Positions 12,406 through 20,458 of a stretch of 64,000 nt of DNA are shown in pieces. The notes under the pieces were generated by a model. That model saw only the letters and a list, made by a program, of their open reading frames with translations, was not told the origin of the DNA and made no database searches. Both the position numbers and the translations under genes were made by a program. The first letter of the stretch is position 1, and each line of letters opens with the position of its first letter. The stretch comes from Symbiodinium microadriaticum (lineage: Eukaryota; Sar; Dinophyceae; Suessiales; Symbiodiniaceae): contig LSRX01001103.1 in the NCBI GenBank assembly GCA_001939145.1, forward strand, positions 139,124 through 203,123, given 5' to 3'.

Positions 12406-13252
12406 CTCCGATCTCCTTCATGTTCTGACGCCGCACCCGTTTCCATGTCCACAGCCACATTGTGGGAGCCGACGAATGGAGGAACCATTATCTCCTGCCC
12501 TTGACCTTGACCGGACGTGCCTGGCAACATGAGCTTAGCGTGGCTCTAAGGCATGCCCACCCTGGGCTACCACTTGGATAATTCAGGAAGTCAACAGATT
12601 GAATGTTGTTCGGGCCCAGAGACCTTTACTCGAATGCTCACGGCCTTGCTGGTTCAACATCCTGACTACTTGCTCAGTGTAAGAGGAGTCACCAGCGCTG
12701 TTCTTTTCCTTGAGTGTGTCACTTCCGGACGGTACAGCATTCCGCAACTCTCTTACCGGCCTTGGGTGCCGAAGGCACAGACCCGCGAGCATTGGCCAAG
12801 GCCCTCTCCTGCCGTCGCTTTGCCTGTCGTTTTAGCAGCGCTGAGCTCTTCAACTTTGTAGCTATGAGATTTGGTAGCTGAAGACGGCCCCGCCTTCGCG
12901 GACGAGGGCATCAGAAACACCAGCAAGAACAGCAGGATGAAAATGCCGACAACCTCAGCTCAACAGGGAATGTGCATCATTGCATGCACAATGGGAACAC
13001 ATCATCTGTCTCTATCGCTTGCTTGCTTGCTTGCCGGGCGTTTGGGGTCGGGGAATCCCCTCCCCCTGCGCGCAAGCGCTACGCCGATGTCCAGTGTTGT
13101 GAGTCGGCGTGAGACTTTCGAAGGGGACGGCACCGATGAGTTCCAGGCTGCTCCCTAACTCACATGCCCTGCTCAAACATTACTCACGTGTCCCCGCCTG
13201 GCACTCATTGCATGTGCTGATCCCTTCTTTGTGCCGTGCCCCTCGCTTTTCC

Positions 13253-13316
13253 CCGAGCTATCGCTCTCTCTCCCTCTCTCACGCTCACTCTCTCTCACAC
13301 ACACACACACTCGCAC
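13253..13316. repeat. TC-rich then (CA)n microsatellite
   Basis: A CTCTCT run followed by CACACA. A further CA tract at 13612-13641 directly borders the left terminal repeat of the retroelement. Confidence 0.85.
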
Positions 13317-13641
13317 AAACACAAATCCCGGCGCACCTGGACGTTCTTGATTTAATCGCCGATCATCAAACTGTTTTGTTTCATGCAAGGGCCTGAAAAG
13401 TCAAACATATTCCAGGCAACCGGTTGAGTGCAATGTCAGAATGAGATGTACGTAGACGGGAGGGTGCTGCCCTGGCAATCCGGATGCAAAGACTGGTGCC
13501 CCACGTGGGTGGGATGAAGCGGACCGGAGTCCATAGATTAGTCAAGCGCAAGTACTTGTTCGCGTGCAGGGTCGGGGGTCTTTGTTGACAGGGATCCCGT
13601 CCCTACAGACGGACACACACACACAGACACACACACACACA

Positions 13642-13920
13642 CTTGCTGACCAGTCATCCTTACTTAGATGGATGCTGTTTGTGCTAGATTCTTACCTCTT
13701 CTTCTCATTGCTTGTCACTTCCATGTCCATCTAGATTTGGTTACTCCAGTGCCACAGGGGGCCCACTGGCTAATCCGAAAGCAGGTACACCAAGCTGATC
13801 AGGCTTGGCTTCCCTCTCTGATGCGTAGCTTCGTTGGGTACGGTAGCATCAGAGAGCCGTACCCCCCTGCTTTTCATGACTAATAGCATCAGGTCCTAAA
13901 TCCTTCGAAACAGGAGTTCC
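13642..13920 (-). repeat. Terminal direct repeat, copy A (3' end of element)
   Basis: 279 bp from CTTGCTGACCAGTC to CAGGAGTTCC. It matches copy B at 22911-23191 with no difference seen in the first 147 bases and one in the last 57. The middle (13789-13864) differs strongly. Given as the 3' repeat because the element reads leftwards. Stems readable on either strand are CCAGTG/CACTGG (13746-13751 with 13764-13769), a closing stem AAAGCAGG/CCTGCTTT (13778-13785 with 13866-13873) and a T-arm-like hairpin TCCT/AGGA with loop TCGAAAC (13901-13915). Confidence 0.92.
13789..13864. ncRNA. Variable-stem hairpin and H-type pseudoknot, copy A
   Basis: Stem 1 is CCAAGC (13790-13795) with GCTTGG (13803-13808), loop TGATCAG. 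Stem 2 is CTCTCTGATGC (13814-13824) with GCATCAGAGAG (13846-13856), 11 perfect pairs. Stem 3 is GGGTACGG (13836-13843) with CCGTACCC (13857-13864), 8 perfect pairs. The 5' arm of stem 3 lies in the loop of stem 2 and its 3' arm lies just after stem 2, which is an H-type pseudoknot. All is enclosed by the AAAGCAGG/CCTGCTTT stem. The structure is seen in the sequence; which strand is the functional RNA is not settled, though the element reads on the minus strand. Confidence 0.8.
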
Positions 13921-13931
13921 ACACACACACA

Positions 13932-13947
13932 ACCGGTGTGCACCGGT
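13932..13947. other. Perfect hairpin between 3' repeat and last ORF
   Basis: ACCGGT-GTGC-ACCGGT, a 6-bp self-complementary stem with a four-base loop, just inside copy A. A transcript terminator or processing role is possible but unproven. Confidence 0.55.
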
Positions 13948-14026
13948 ATTGGTTAGCTTTACAGTTGTACTTAGATTAACTGCAAATGCAAACGCAAGCA
14001 GGCTTGTTTCAACAGAATGATGAAAG

Positions 14027-14040
14027 GTCATGGGTGAAAC
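14027..14040 (-). promoter_or_regulatory. 14-nt motif GTTTCACCCATGAC, downstream copy
   Basis: GTCATGGGTGAAAC on the plus strand, starting two bases after the ORF A stop codon. The same 14 bases recur at 22553-22566, upstream of the first ORF, so the pair brackets the coding cassette. Shorter GGTGAAAC versions lie between ORFs at 14597-14604 and 15073-15080. The role is unknown. Confidence 0.5.
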
Positions 14041-14042
14041 AC

Positions 14043-14450
14043 TCAGGGATGCATGTTAACATCATCAACAGCTTCGGAATTTGCTAGAAAGATCTCTGAA
14101 GGCGATCGAATGGCAAGCTGAGTGATGATCACTTGTATCGGCTCGTTGACTGCAAAGTTCGTCAGGGGCTCCCAGAACTTGATGTGACGCTGATTTTGAA
14201 CCAGTTGAAAGGTGCTGGGAGGTCGCCATATGCCAGTGTACTCATGTACGTGAGCACTGATGGAACGCTTGAGCATATCAACGTTGTCTTCCGAAGTCAA
14301 AGTGATGTTCAATGACATAGGCACTCGATTAGGCGTAGTCGTAGATGATGATGGTCGCGATGACGTACTTCCCAAGGTGCCGAAAGAGTCTGGTACTTGC
14401 ACTTGGAAGTGCAACTTGTTGCTCTCAGAGGCAACAGATCTCTTGGTCAT
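14043..14450 (-). CDS. Element ORF A: small ubiquitin-like protein
   Basis: 135 residues from the ATG at 14450. The frame is open to an ATG at 14606, but the downstream start is favoured because it directly follows a splice acceptor (CATCTTTTAG). After a Ser-Thr-Pro-rich lead come LNITLTSEDNVDMLKRSI, HEYTGIWRPPSTFQLVQN and NEPIQVIITQL. This gives two strands, a helix with Leu-Lys, the glycine-isoleucine turn and later strands, in the spacing of a ubiquitin-like beta-grasp fold. No terminal Gly-Gly is present, so conjugation is unlikely. It is the last ORF of the cassette. The fold call is inference from pattern only. Confidence 0.6.
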   Translation of the reverse strand: MTKRSVASESNKLHFQVQVPDSFGTLGSTSSRPSSSTTTPNRVPMSLNITLTSEDNVDMLKRSISAHVHEYTGIWRPPSTFQLVQNQRHIKFWEPLTNFAVNEPIQVIITQLAIRSPSEIFLANSEAVDDVNMHP

Positions 14451-14609
14451 GGCTAGGGCTAAAAGATGATGTATGATGCAATACTCTGAGTAAGCGCGGA
14501 GTGGCTGCAAAATGCAAAAATGACAGACGGATAGCATGATGCAATAGCAAGCCCTGGTGTTACTGCAAAAACTCTGTTGGCAGATTGGTACGTAGTGGTG
14601 AAACATGCT

Positions 14610-15014
14610 TTAAGATGGGTGAGACGCATCTGCATCGACAAGGTCAATGTTTGGCTGAGTAGCTGTGCTTTGTGTAATATTAATCACAGGTGGAGAGTCA
14701 AAATGGCGTAAAACATCCTGCATCGTGTGATTGACAGCTTGACGAAGTAAGTTAATCTGTTGATACAACTCAGCAATGGCATTCGCAAGTTCTGCAACCT
14801 GCTCAGAAATTTCCGATTGTTGTTGTCCATAATCACGTAGCTGCACTTGAAGCGAGTCTAGCTGAGCTTGTTGTATGCGGCGTATCGCCTGTTCTTCCTC
14901 GATGCGGTGTTGTAGATCTGAGCGAACTTGCCGTAGTTCTGCCTGAGTGTACTGGATCCACCTTTGGAGTGGAAGGAGCGGCTCATGAGCTGTCCCGATA
15001 GTGTCATTCCGCAT
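14610..15014 (-). CDS. Element ORF B: coiled-coil protein
   Basis: 134 residues from the ATG at 15014, which lies 41 bases after a strong acceptor (CTTCCGATTTCAG) and follows a GTTTCACC motif at 15073-15080. Most of the protein is a Gln-Glu-Leu-rich helix with heptad spacing: RWIQYTQAELRQVRSDLQ, then QAIRRIQQAQLDSLQVQL and SEISEQVAELANAIAEL. It is likely a multimerising coiled coil, with a disordered tail rich in Thr, Asp and Ser. It sits directly after ORF C. A structural or RNA-particle assembly role is possible but not shown. Confidence 0.7.
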   Translation of the reverse strand: MRNDTIGTAHEPLLPLQRWIQYTQAELRQVRSDLQHRIEEEQAIRRIQQAQLDSLQVQLRDYGQQQSEISEQVAELANAIAELYQQINLLRQAVNHTMQDVLRHFDSPPVINITQSTATQPNIDLVDADASHPS

Positions 15015-15093
15015 GGCGGAATAAAGTAAATAATCCAAAGAGAGCCGAAACTATGCTGAAATCGGAAGAACATGGGGTGAAACTTGGATGCAT

Positions 15094-17772
15094 TCAGAGA
15101 TTAGTGTACCCAGCTTCAGCAAAGTTTTGTCGTAGTCGTAGTAGCTGCTGAGCACGGATGTGGGGTGGCCAAACATGTCGTTCAATATGAATTTTAGCAC
15201 ACTGAAAAGCAGCAGTACGATGTCGTTCGGGCCCCGCACTATTTGGTTCTCGAATCTTCCAGAGATCAGGTCGAAGCAACAGCTGCAATCTATGATGATT
15301 GAGTTGCAAATCGAATCCCAGAAACTCCTCGATTGCATCAGAACTAGTGACATGTTCGAGTTCAACAGGATGCTGATAGAAGTTGTTGTGCAAGAAGTGT
15401 TGTAATCTATAATCACGAAGGATGCGGTCTGAAACAATAACCAATCGGTTGTCCACGTACCTTGTACAAAAGAATAATGGTTTGTAAGCATCAAAGAAGC
15501 TTTGGAGGTGTCGGACGTAGATTTCCTCCTCAATGGAGACGGTGAGACCAGCAAGCATAGGAGAAATTTGGTTGCCAATAGTGGCCCCCCGAGTCTGCCT
15601 GAAGACTTTGTGCATGACAGTGAATACACTAGCTTCGCAGCTTAGTTGACAAATGTCCACAATGTCAGAAAGGTGTATGAGCACAGTACGTTTTGCTGCT
15701 CGTCGTGGTCGACCACGCCAAACTCGAAGCTTGGTGTCTTGTTCTCGAAGGTTGACTGAGAAAGTGATGTCGTCGATGTCTGTTTTCTGTAGCATGCTAT
15801 ACTCGTTAACCGCCCACTTAACTGCGTTCAAAATACGAACCACAGGAATAGAAGTGAAGAAACCAACGAGATCTTGATTGAACACCACAGGATGTGCATC
15901 GTCTGGAAGCATCTGAAGAAACTCCGTAAGCTGCTGCAAAATGGACGGAAGTGTGTGTAGACCAAAGGATCGAGGGCAGGTAGCACGCATAATGACATCT
16001 AGTGCAATTGCTGTGGCCCGAAACAATTTGGCATATAGGAAATGAATGTACGAAATGATGGGTCTGGCACCTTTGAAGTCCTTCTTCTGCTTCAAAAGCA
16101 GGTAAGCAATAGGTAAGCTTGAGGTTCGAAGGTTGATACCCCATTTGTATCGCTGCAGAAACGATCTGGAACAGGTACTCAAAAGGAATTCTTGCGCTTG
16201 TGACGGCTGCATCGGTAGTCGTTCATATACTTGGGTGTCGCCGAAGGTCTTCTTGTATGTTTGCCACACAAATTGTGGGCAAAAGGCATGTCCATGTGTA
16301 ATGGCATGGTCTCTCCCATGTATGAAAAGATCTTGCAATGAGTGCTTGATGAACGCCGCATCCTTGTACTTCAATCGGGTGAAAACTGCATGCTTATGGT
16401 AGGACCATTCTTGCTGTACAAATGCTTCCCAATCTTGAAAACTGATAGTGAATACATTGTGGTGAAACAACCAACGCTGAACTTTAGGCCATGAGATGTT
16501 GAGATAGCAGTGAAAATTCGGAAACAACTGCGAGTCCATAGAATACTGCAATAATCGACGAAGGCGCTTGGAAAAGCTAAAGAGTGACAAAGGCGAAGCA
16601 ATATGACCATCAATGACCTGAGCTTGCGGGTGTTGTAGTCGAAGCTTTGCACAATTGCATGATGGCGGAGTATCCCAATGCCAATGTTCAACAATAGCGA
16701 TGTTGTTGTAAACAATGTCACGTAGAGAGCGATGCTTGCCAGCAACACACTTCTTGTGCGGGAGGTGAAACGGAATCATGTAATCTTTGGAATCAATAAT
16801 AATGTTGCTGATCCATTGCTCCACATTGCTCTGAAAAGATTCATGTGCGAGAAGTGGTAGTACTAAAGGCTTGGGGCCTTTGGGGATTGCGCATTGACGA
16901 AATGTAAGAATACGTCTCAACACGGCGCGAACTGCTGTCTGAGGTGGATCGTCAAGAAGATTGCACAGGCGATACAAAGCGTAGATTTGATGATTGTGAA
17001 ATTCTGCACTTCGAAGCCTCTTCTCAGCCTGAAAGGCTTTCATACCCCGATTGGCAATATTCATCAGCAAAAGCCAGTTGTCATAGGGCTCAAGGAGAGT
17101 GTTGTCGTACAATCTCAAAAGTCCAAGAGTGCGTAGTTTACGACGAACTTTAAGCCAAAGTCTTTTGCCAGGACTGCCATAGCAAGATTTCACAGTAAAC
17201 GGTTGGGTGAAACGAGTGGTAGAAGTCGGGTTGAGGCGAACAATCCAGGGTGCATTTAACTGTGGCTTCCACGAATGAATAAGTGAGTACTCAGAGGCTC
17301 GGGCCTGATGTAGAGTATCAAAGCAATGTACAGGAATAAGAACAGCTTGAAAAAGATCACCATGTGTATGAAAGTAATGCAACATCAATTCGGCATTGCA
17401 ATAGTCACCTCGTTGTAAAAGTCTGTACTTGCGAAGTCGAGCATCCTGTCTGGAATGAGCAGACACAGCAGTAGACCCAATATAAAATCGTCGGCGATGT
17501 AAGAGTGCCCCATGTACATGATTCCATCCTCTCTTTTCAAGCAAAGGCAGCAGGAGAACGTAGACTGTATTGCTCTGCTCGAACAATGTAGAGAATTGCG
17601 AAATGTCGAGACCTTGTAGGTGTGAAAAGCGACGTCTCCAAGTGCGAAGATGTACTGCATGACAACCACTGCTAAAGATAGCTCGAATCAAGATAAAGGC
17701 CGTCAACACACGTGTAGGCAATCGTAACGCAATAAACTCATTCACATCATGTACAAAATGTAACAATACCAT
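15094..17772 (-). CDS. Element ORF C: GIY-YIG endonuclease plus Penelope-like reverse transcriptase
   Basis: 892 residues, intact. Residues about 70-175 form a GIY-YIG nuclease: VYVLL (70-74), FYIGST (96-101), Arg108 and EYSLIHSWKPQLN (161-173, with the metal-binding Glu). Residues 367-390 hold a CNC and a later His (possible zinc site). The reverse transcriptase covers about 555-830: KQKKDFKGARPIISY (fingers), motif A NQDLVGFFTSIP (Asp634), motif B QTRGATIGNQISPMLAG (726-742), motif C RYVDNR (771-776) and EEFLGFDL. A thumb-like end finishes with LRLRQNFAEAGY. Motif B matches Penelope-like RTs. The nuclease is N-terminal, as in the Chlamys and Naiad groups, not C-terminal as in classic Penelope. 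Motif C has Asn in place of the second Asp. Expected role: cut the target and copy the element RNA into the chromosome. Confidence 0.88.
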   Translation of the reverse strand: MVLLHFVHDVNEFIALRLPTRVLTAFILIRAIFSSGCHAVHLRTWRRRFSHLQGLDISQFSTLFEQSNTVYVLLLPLLEKRGWNHVHGALLHRRRFYIGSTAVSAHSRQDARLRKYRLLQRGDYCNAELMLHYFHTHGDLFQAVLIPVHCFDTLHQARASEYSLIHSWKPQLNAPWIVRLNPTSTTRFTQPFTVKSCYGSPGKRLWLKVRRKLRTLGLLRLYDNTLLEPYDNWLLLMNIANRGMKAFQAEKRLRSAEFHNHQIYALYRLCNLLDDPPQTAVRAVLRRILTFRQCAIPKGPKPLVLPLLAHESFQSNVEQWISNIIIDSKDYMIPFHLPHKKCVAGKHRSLRDIVYNNIAIVEHWHWDTPPSCNCAKLRLQHPQAQVIDGHIASPLSLFSFSKRLRRLLQYSMDSQLFPNFHCYLNISWPKVQRWLFHHNVFTISFQDWEAFVQQEWSYHKHAVFTRLKYKDAAFIKHSLQDLFIHGRDHAITHGHAFCPQFVWQTYKKTFGDTQVYERLPMQPSQAQEFLLSTCSRSFLQRYKWGINLRTSSLPIAYLLLKQKKDFKGARPIISYIHFLYAKLFRATAIALDVIMRATCPRSFGLHTLPSILQQLTEFLQMLPDDAHPVVFNQDLVGFFTSIPVVRILNAVKWAVNEYSMLQKTDIDDITFSVNLREQDTKLRVWRGRPRRAAKRTVLIHLSDIVDICQLSCEASVFTVMHKVFRQTRGATIGNQISPMLAGLTVSIEEEIYVRHLQSFFDAYKPLFFCTRYVDNRLVIVSDRILRDYRLQHFLHNNFYQHPVELEHVTSSDAIEEFLGFDLQLNHHRLQLLLRPDLWKIREPNSAGPERHRTAAFQCAKIHIERHVWPPHIRAQQLLRLRQNFAEAGYTNL

Positions 17773-17832
17773 AAGACCACCGAGTATAATTCTGGAGTTG
17801 TCGCGAAATGTCTCATCTGCAGGCTCACCTAG

Positions 17833-18936
17833 TCAGACATCAGCAAGGGCCGTGGCTGCAAGCAATAGTGTGATCATCTCAGGCCCACGAATCTTGGTTG
17901 CAACTGTAACGGTGCATCCAAGGTGCGACAATTTGTCGCGCAAAAGAGTGACACGATCCTTTGGGATATCTTTGAGAATCTCAGGTGCACGAGCAATGGC
18001 TGCTGTGAGCTCATCATGTTTGGTGGCACCAATCGTCTGTTTCAGACGCTTGACCCACGTGTTGATGCTCTGCTTGGTGTGGCCCAATGTTTGATTGAGC
18101 AATACTCTCTCACCCAAAAGTTCTGGGTTGACCGCGCGCTGCACTAGATCTTCTTTCAGGACAAAAGGCAGAGGAGCTGTTTGCTTCTCTTGCAACCGAC
18201 GACGTTTAGGAGCCTGCTGTGATTCTGCACTCTGGCTGTTTCGTGCCTTTTCAGCTTCAAGCTGGGCACGAAGGGAATCAATCTCTTGCTGAGCAGGAGA
18301 CGAAGACGAAGACATGTTGGTAGCAAAAGGCTCGACCTGTTCAATCAGAAACTTAGCAAGTGCTTGAGCCTGATGGACTTTGATCTCTTCAACTGATGGG
18401 TGAGACTTCGTGGGTTCAGCAATGCTTTGATTCTTACAGAAATGGTTGGCAAGATCGTCAAGGTCCCACTTCTTTTCTCGAACCAGCGAAAGAACAGCTT
18501 GCAAAAACACGGCTTCATTGACCTTCCTACAGACGATCATGCTCATGTAACTTCCGTGAGAAAGAGCACGAAGATGCTGGTTATCCCAGCCACGCCAGAT
18601 TAAATCGACGAGCTTGACCTGTTCCATGTTCTGACCAGCCAAACCATACTTAGAACTCCAGGCTGTCGGTGCAATCTTGCGAAGCATCGTTTTGCCGTAG
18701 ATCTCACGACTGTCCAAATGGCTTTTGGTTTGCACGAAGTTGGCGGGCAAGCCGTGTGTTGTTTTGAAGCCTGTAGGACTGTTCCAATCCGGGTACTTGG
18801 CATCGGAGGTCTTGGTATCCTGGTGGCTTTTGGAGGACTTAGTCGGGGTCCAAGTGTTGTTCCAATGTCGATCTTGATTACTGCCGGAGGTCGTCCAATC
18901 TGCTTCCCACGATGGCCACCATGAGGAGTAAGCCAT
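17833..18936 (-). CDS. Element ORF D: coiled-coil, gag-like candidate
   Basis: 367 residues from the ATG at 18936 (MAYSSWWPSWEADW). The frame is open nine codons further, but the GTTTCAC motif lies there. The N-terminal third is Trp-, Ser- and Asn-rich. The middle holds KLVDLIWRGWDNQHLRALSH and helical segments. A short coiled coil (AQQEIDSLRAQLEAEKARN) is followed by a basic PKRRRLQEK, possibly a nuclear-localisation or RNA-binding patch. The C-terminal part has NTWVKRLKQTIGATKHDELT and ends hydrophobic. No family is recognised. Its place next to the RT ORF and its mix of coiled coil and basic patch suggest a structural, gag-like role by inference. Confidence 0.72.
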   Translation of the reverse strand: MAYSSWWPSWEADWTTSGSNQDRHWNNTWTPTKSSKSHQDTKTSDAKYPDWNSPTGFKTTHGLPANFVQTKSHLDSREIYGKTMLRKIAPTAWSSKYGLAGQNMEQVKLVDLIWRGWDNQHLRALSHGSYMSMIVCRKVNEAVFLQAVLSLVREKKWDLDDLANHFCKNQSIAEPTKSHPSVEEIKVHQAQALAKFLIEQVEPFATNMSSSSSPAQQEIDSLRAQLEAEKARNSQSAESQQAPKRRRLQEKQTAPLPFVLKEDLVQRAVNPELLGERVLLNQTLGHTKQSINTWVKRLKQTIGATKHDELTAAIARAPEILKDIPKDRVTLLRDKLSHLGCTVTVATKIRGPEMITLLLAATALADV

Positions 18937-19095
18937 GATGATGAGAGTGAAACGGATGCACAAGAAGATAGCTGATGAAAAAGCTGCTCAGGAAACAGAT
19001 GACAGTATGGTTGCAACTCAAAACAGAACGGCACTGCGAACCAGAACGAGAGATGCACTTGTTTTGTCAAAAAATCGCAGTCAGGTCTCGAAGGT

Positions 19096-19584
19096 CTAAT
19101 GATTTACCAATCGAGGTGGGACAACTGGCCTGCCTCGCATCATCGAAAGCATAGCAGAACAAATAGTTAAACGTTCCATTCCAGAAGATTTTTGCCAATT
19201 GAAAAAGCAACCATGCTGATGACAGAGGTTCGGGGCTTTGTTGGTGTTAACAGCAGGCTTTGTACAAGCTTTTGCAGTGGGTTTCACCCACATTCTGGAA
19301 ACACTTGCATAGCAGACTACTCTTGGCAAATCAACATGTACACACTGCAGAATAGAGGTCCAGTTGTGCTGGGTCACAATGGTTCGGATGACAAAGGGGC
19401 CAAACGGAAAACCCATCTGTTGTGCCCAATAACGAACTCTGTTCTCATAGAGTTCAGGTCCAAATCTTTGAAGTAGTCGATGTGCATCTGAGCCTGAAAC
19501 TCTATCGGTGATGCCGATCTCGAGTCGAATGCATACCACAAAGCTGGTTATTCTCGTGAAAACATCCAGAGGAAGTCGCTCCAT
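19096..19584 (-). CDS. Element ORF E: small basic Cys/His protein
   Basis: 162 residues from the ATG at 19584, nine bases after an ACACAG acceptor. The frame stays open upstream without another suitable ATG. It has MERLPLDVFTRITSFVVC, then GPELYENRVRYWAQQMGFPF and QHNWTSILQCVHVDLPRVV. The C-terminal part has KPTAKACTKPAV, CHQHGCFFNW and a basic end. The Cys-His-x-His-x-Cys cluster could bind a metal. No family is recognised. The DNA for residues near 100 contains the hairpin at 19277-19291. Confidence 0.62.
   Translation of the reverse strand: MERLPLDVFTRITSFVVCIRLEIGITDRVSGSDAHRLLQRFGPELYENRVRYWAQQMGFPFGPFVIRTIVTQHNWTSILQCVHVDLPRVVCYASVSRMWVKPTAKACTKPAVNTNKAPNLCHQHGCFFNWQKSSGMERLTICSAMLSMMRGRPVVPPRLVNH
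19277..19291. other. GTGGGT/ACCCAC hairpin
   Basis: A perfect 6-bp stem with a TTC loop inside ORF E. One arm includes the GTTTCACCCA core of the element's recurrent motif, so the motif here is folded into a hairpin. Confidence 0.5.
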
Positions 19585-19760
19585 GATTGTGCACTGTGTT
19601 ATGGCTACGATACTGAACTGTAAGCGCTGCAGGTGACAACCTAAGAAAGCATACACAGAGAGATCATACGCAGAAAACTCAACTGTATCAAAGCTGACAT
19701 CGAATCTTTCTGCAGAGAGCGGCAATCGAAGGAATGTTCATACTATACCAATGTGTCTCT

Positions 19761-20309
19761 TCAAGACAATGTTTCAGCTGACGAAGATCTGCTACGAGAA
19801 CGGCTTCTGTCTCGGTGTCGGGGGTTGCTAGATGGAAGGACATCAGGAATCGTAGCAGTAGTAGAAGCCTTTGCACAAAACGCTTTGACAGAAGAGCTAC
19901 TAGAGCTAGGCTCAGGATTGGCTTCAGGAGCAGGTGTTGATGGTGGTGGCAGTGGCGGAGGTGGAACGATGTAGTTCACAACGTTGGGGCGCCACGTGAC
20001 ACTGGAACTCGGAGGTCTGTAGGGAGCAACTGCTGTAGTAGTCTTCAAAAGAGCTGGGCGCTGCTTCGGCATCGGCTTGCTTAGAACTGTAGGAATTCCG
20101 GATGCATGTCCTGATGCTGCACGAGTGTGATTCTCAGCGATCTCTGTGACTCTGTTCTGCAACAAGTCGAGGAAATATCCGCGCACATGCTGGTTGGTCA
20201 AGGCATAGTACAAGATGTTGGTTTGTCTTTCAGACAAGGACCGAAGGATATCACTGAGCTCATCAGGCAGGTGAGCACCTCGTTCATGATCACGACTGCT
20301 GCCAGCCAT
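19761..20309 (-). CDS. Element ORF F: Pro-rich, Arg-Ser-tailed protein
   Basis: 182 residues from the ATG at 20309, one base after a TTTCAG acceptor. The N-terminal 65 residues look folded and helical (LPDELSDILRSLSERQTNIL, then YFLDLLQNRVTEIAENH). Next come a Pro-rich linker (NYIVPPPPLPPPSTP), a Ser run and a C-terminal RS tail (RHRDRSRSRSRSSS). RS tails are typical of proteins that bind RNA or splicing factors and are phosphorylated. ORF G carries a similar RS block, so the two may act in the same ribonucleoprotein (inference). Confidence 0.7.
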   Translation of the reverse strand: MAGSSRDHERGAHLPDELSDILRSLSERQTNILYYALTNQHVRGYFLDLLQNRVTEIAENHTRAASGHASGIPTVLSKPMPKQRPALLKTTTAVAPYRPPSSSVTWRPNVVNYIVPPPPLPPPSTPAPEANPEPSSSSSSVKAFCAKASTTATIPDVLPSSNPRHRDRSRSRSRSSSAETLS

Positions 20310-20458
20310 GCTGAAATTATTGATATTGGAGCAAATGATTTGATGCTGAACTACAGATGCACATAAGCAAAGCATGCATGTTCACTCTGCAACATCGCAC
20401 AACTGCAACTGTACAATGCACTCACGAAAGAGAAGGAAGTCTTTTTCATGCATCAGGA

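Noticed and set aside
13786..13875. HDV-like ribozyme fold
   Set aside because: The pseudoknot order does not fit: in HDV-like folds the P1 3' strand follows P3, whereas here it lies between the two arms of stem 2.
13755..13920. Hammerhead ribozyme in the terminal repeat
   Set aside because: Hammerheads occur in Penelope pseudo-LTRs, so I searched both strands. CTGATG and CTGATCAG strings and a CGAAAC string occur, but the core order CUGANGA, stem II, GAAA, stem III is not met.
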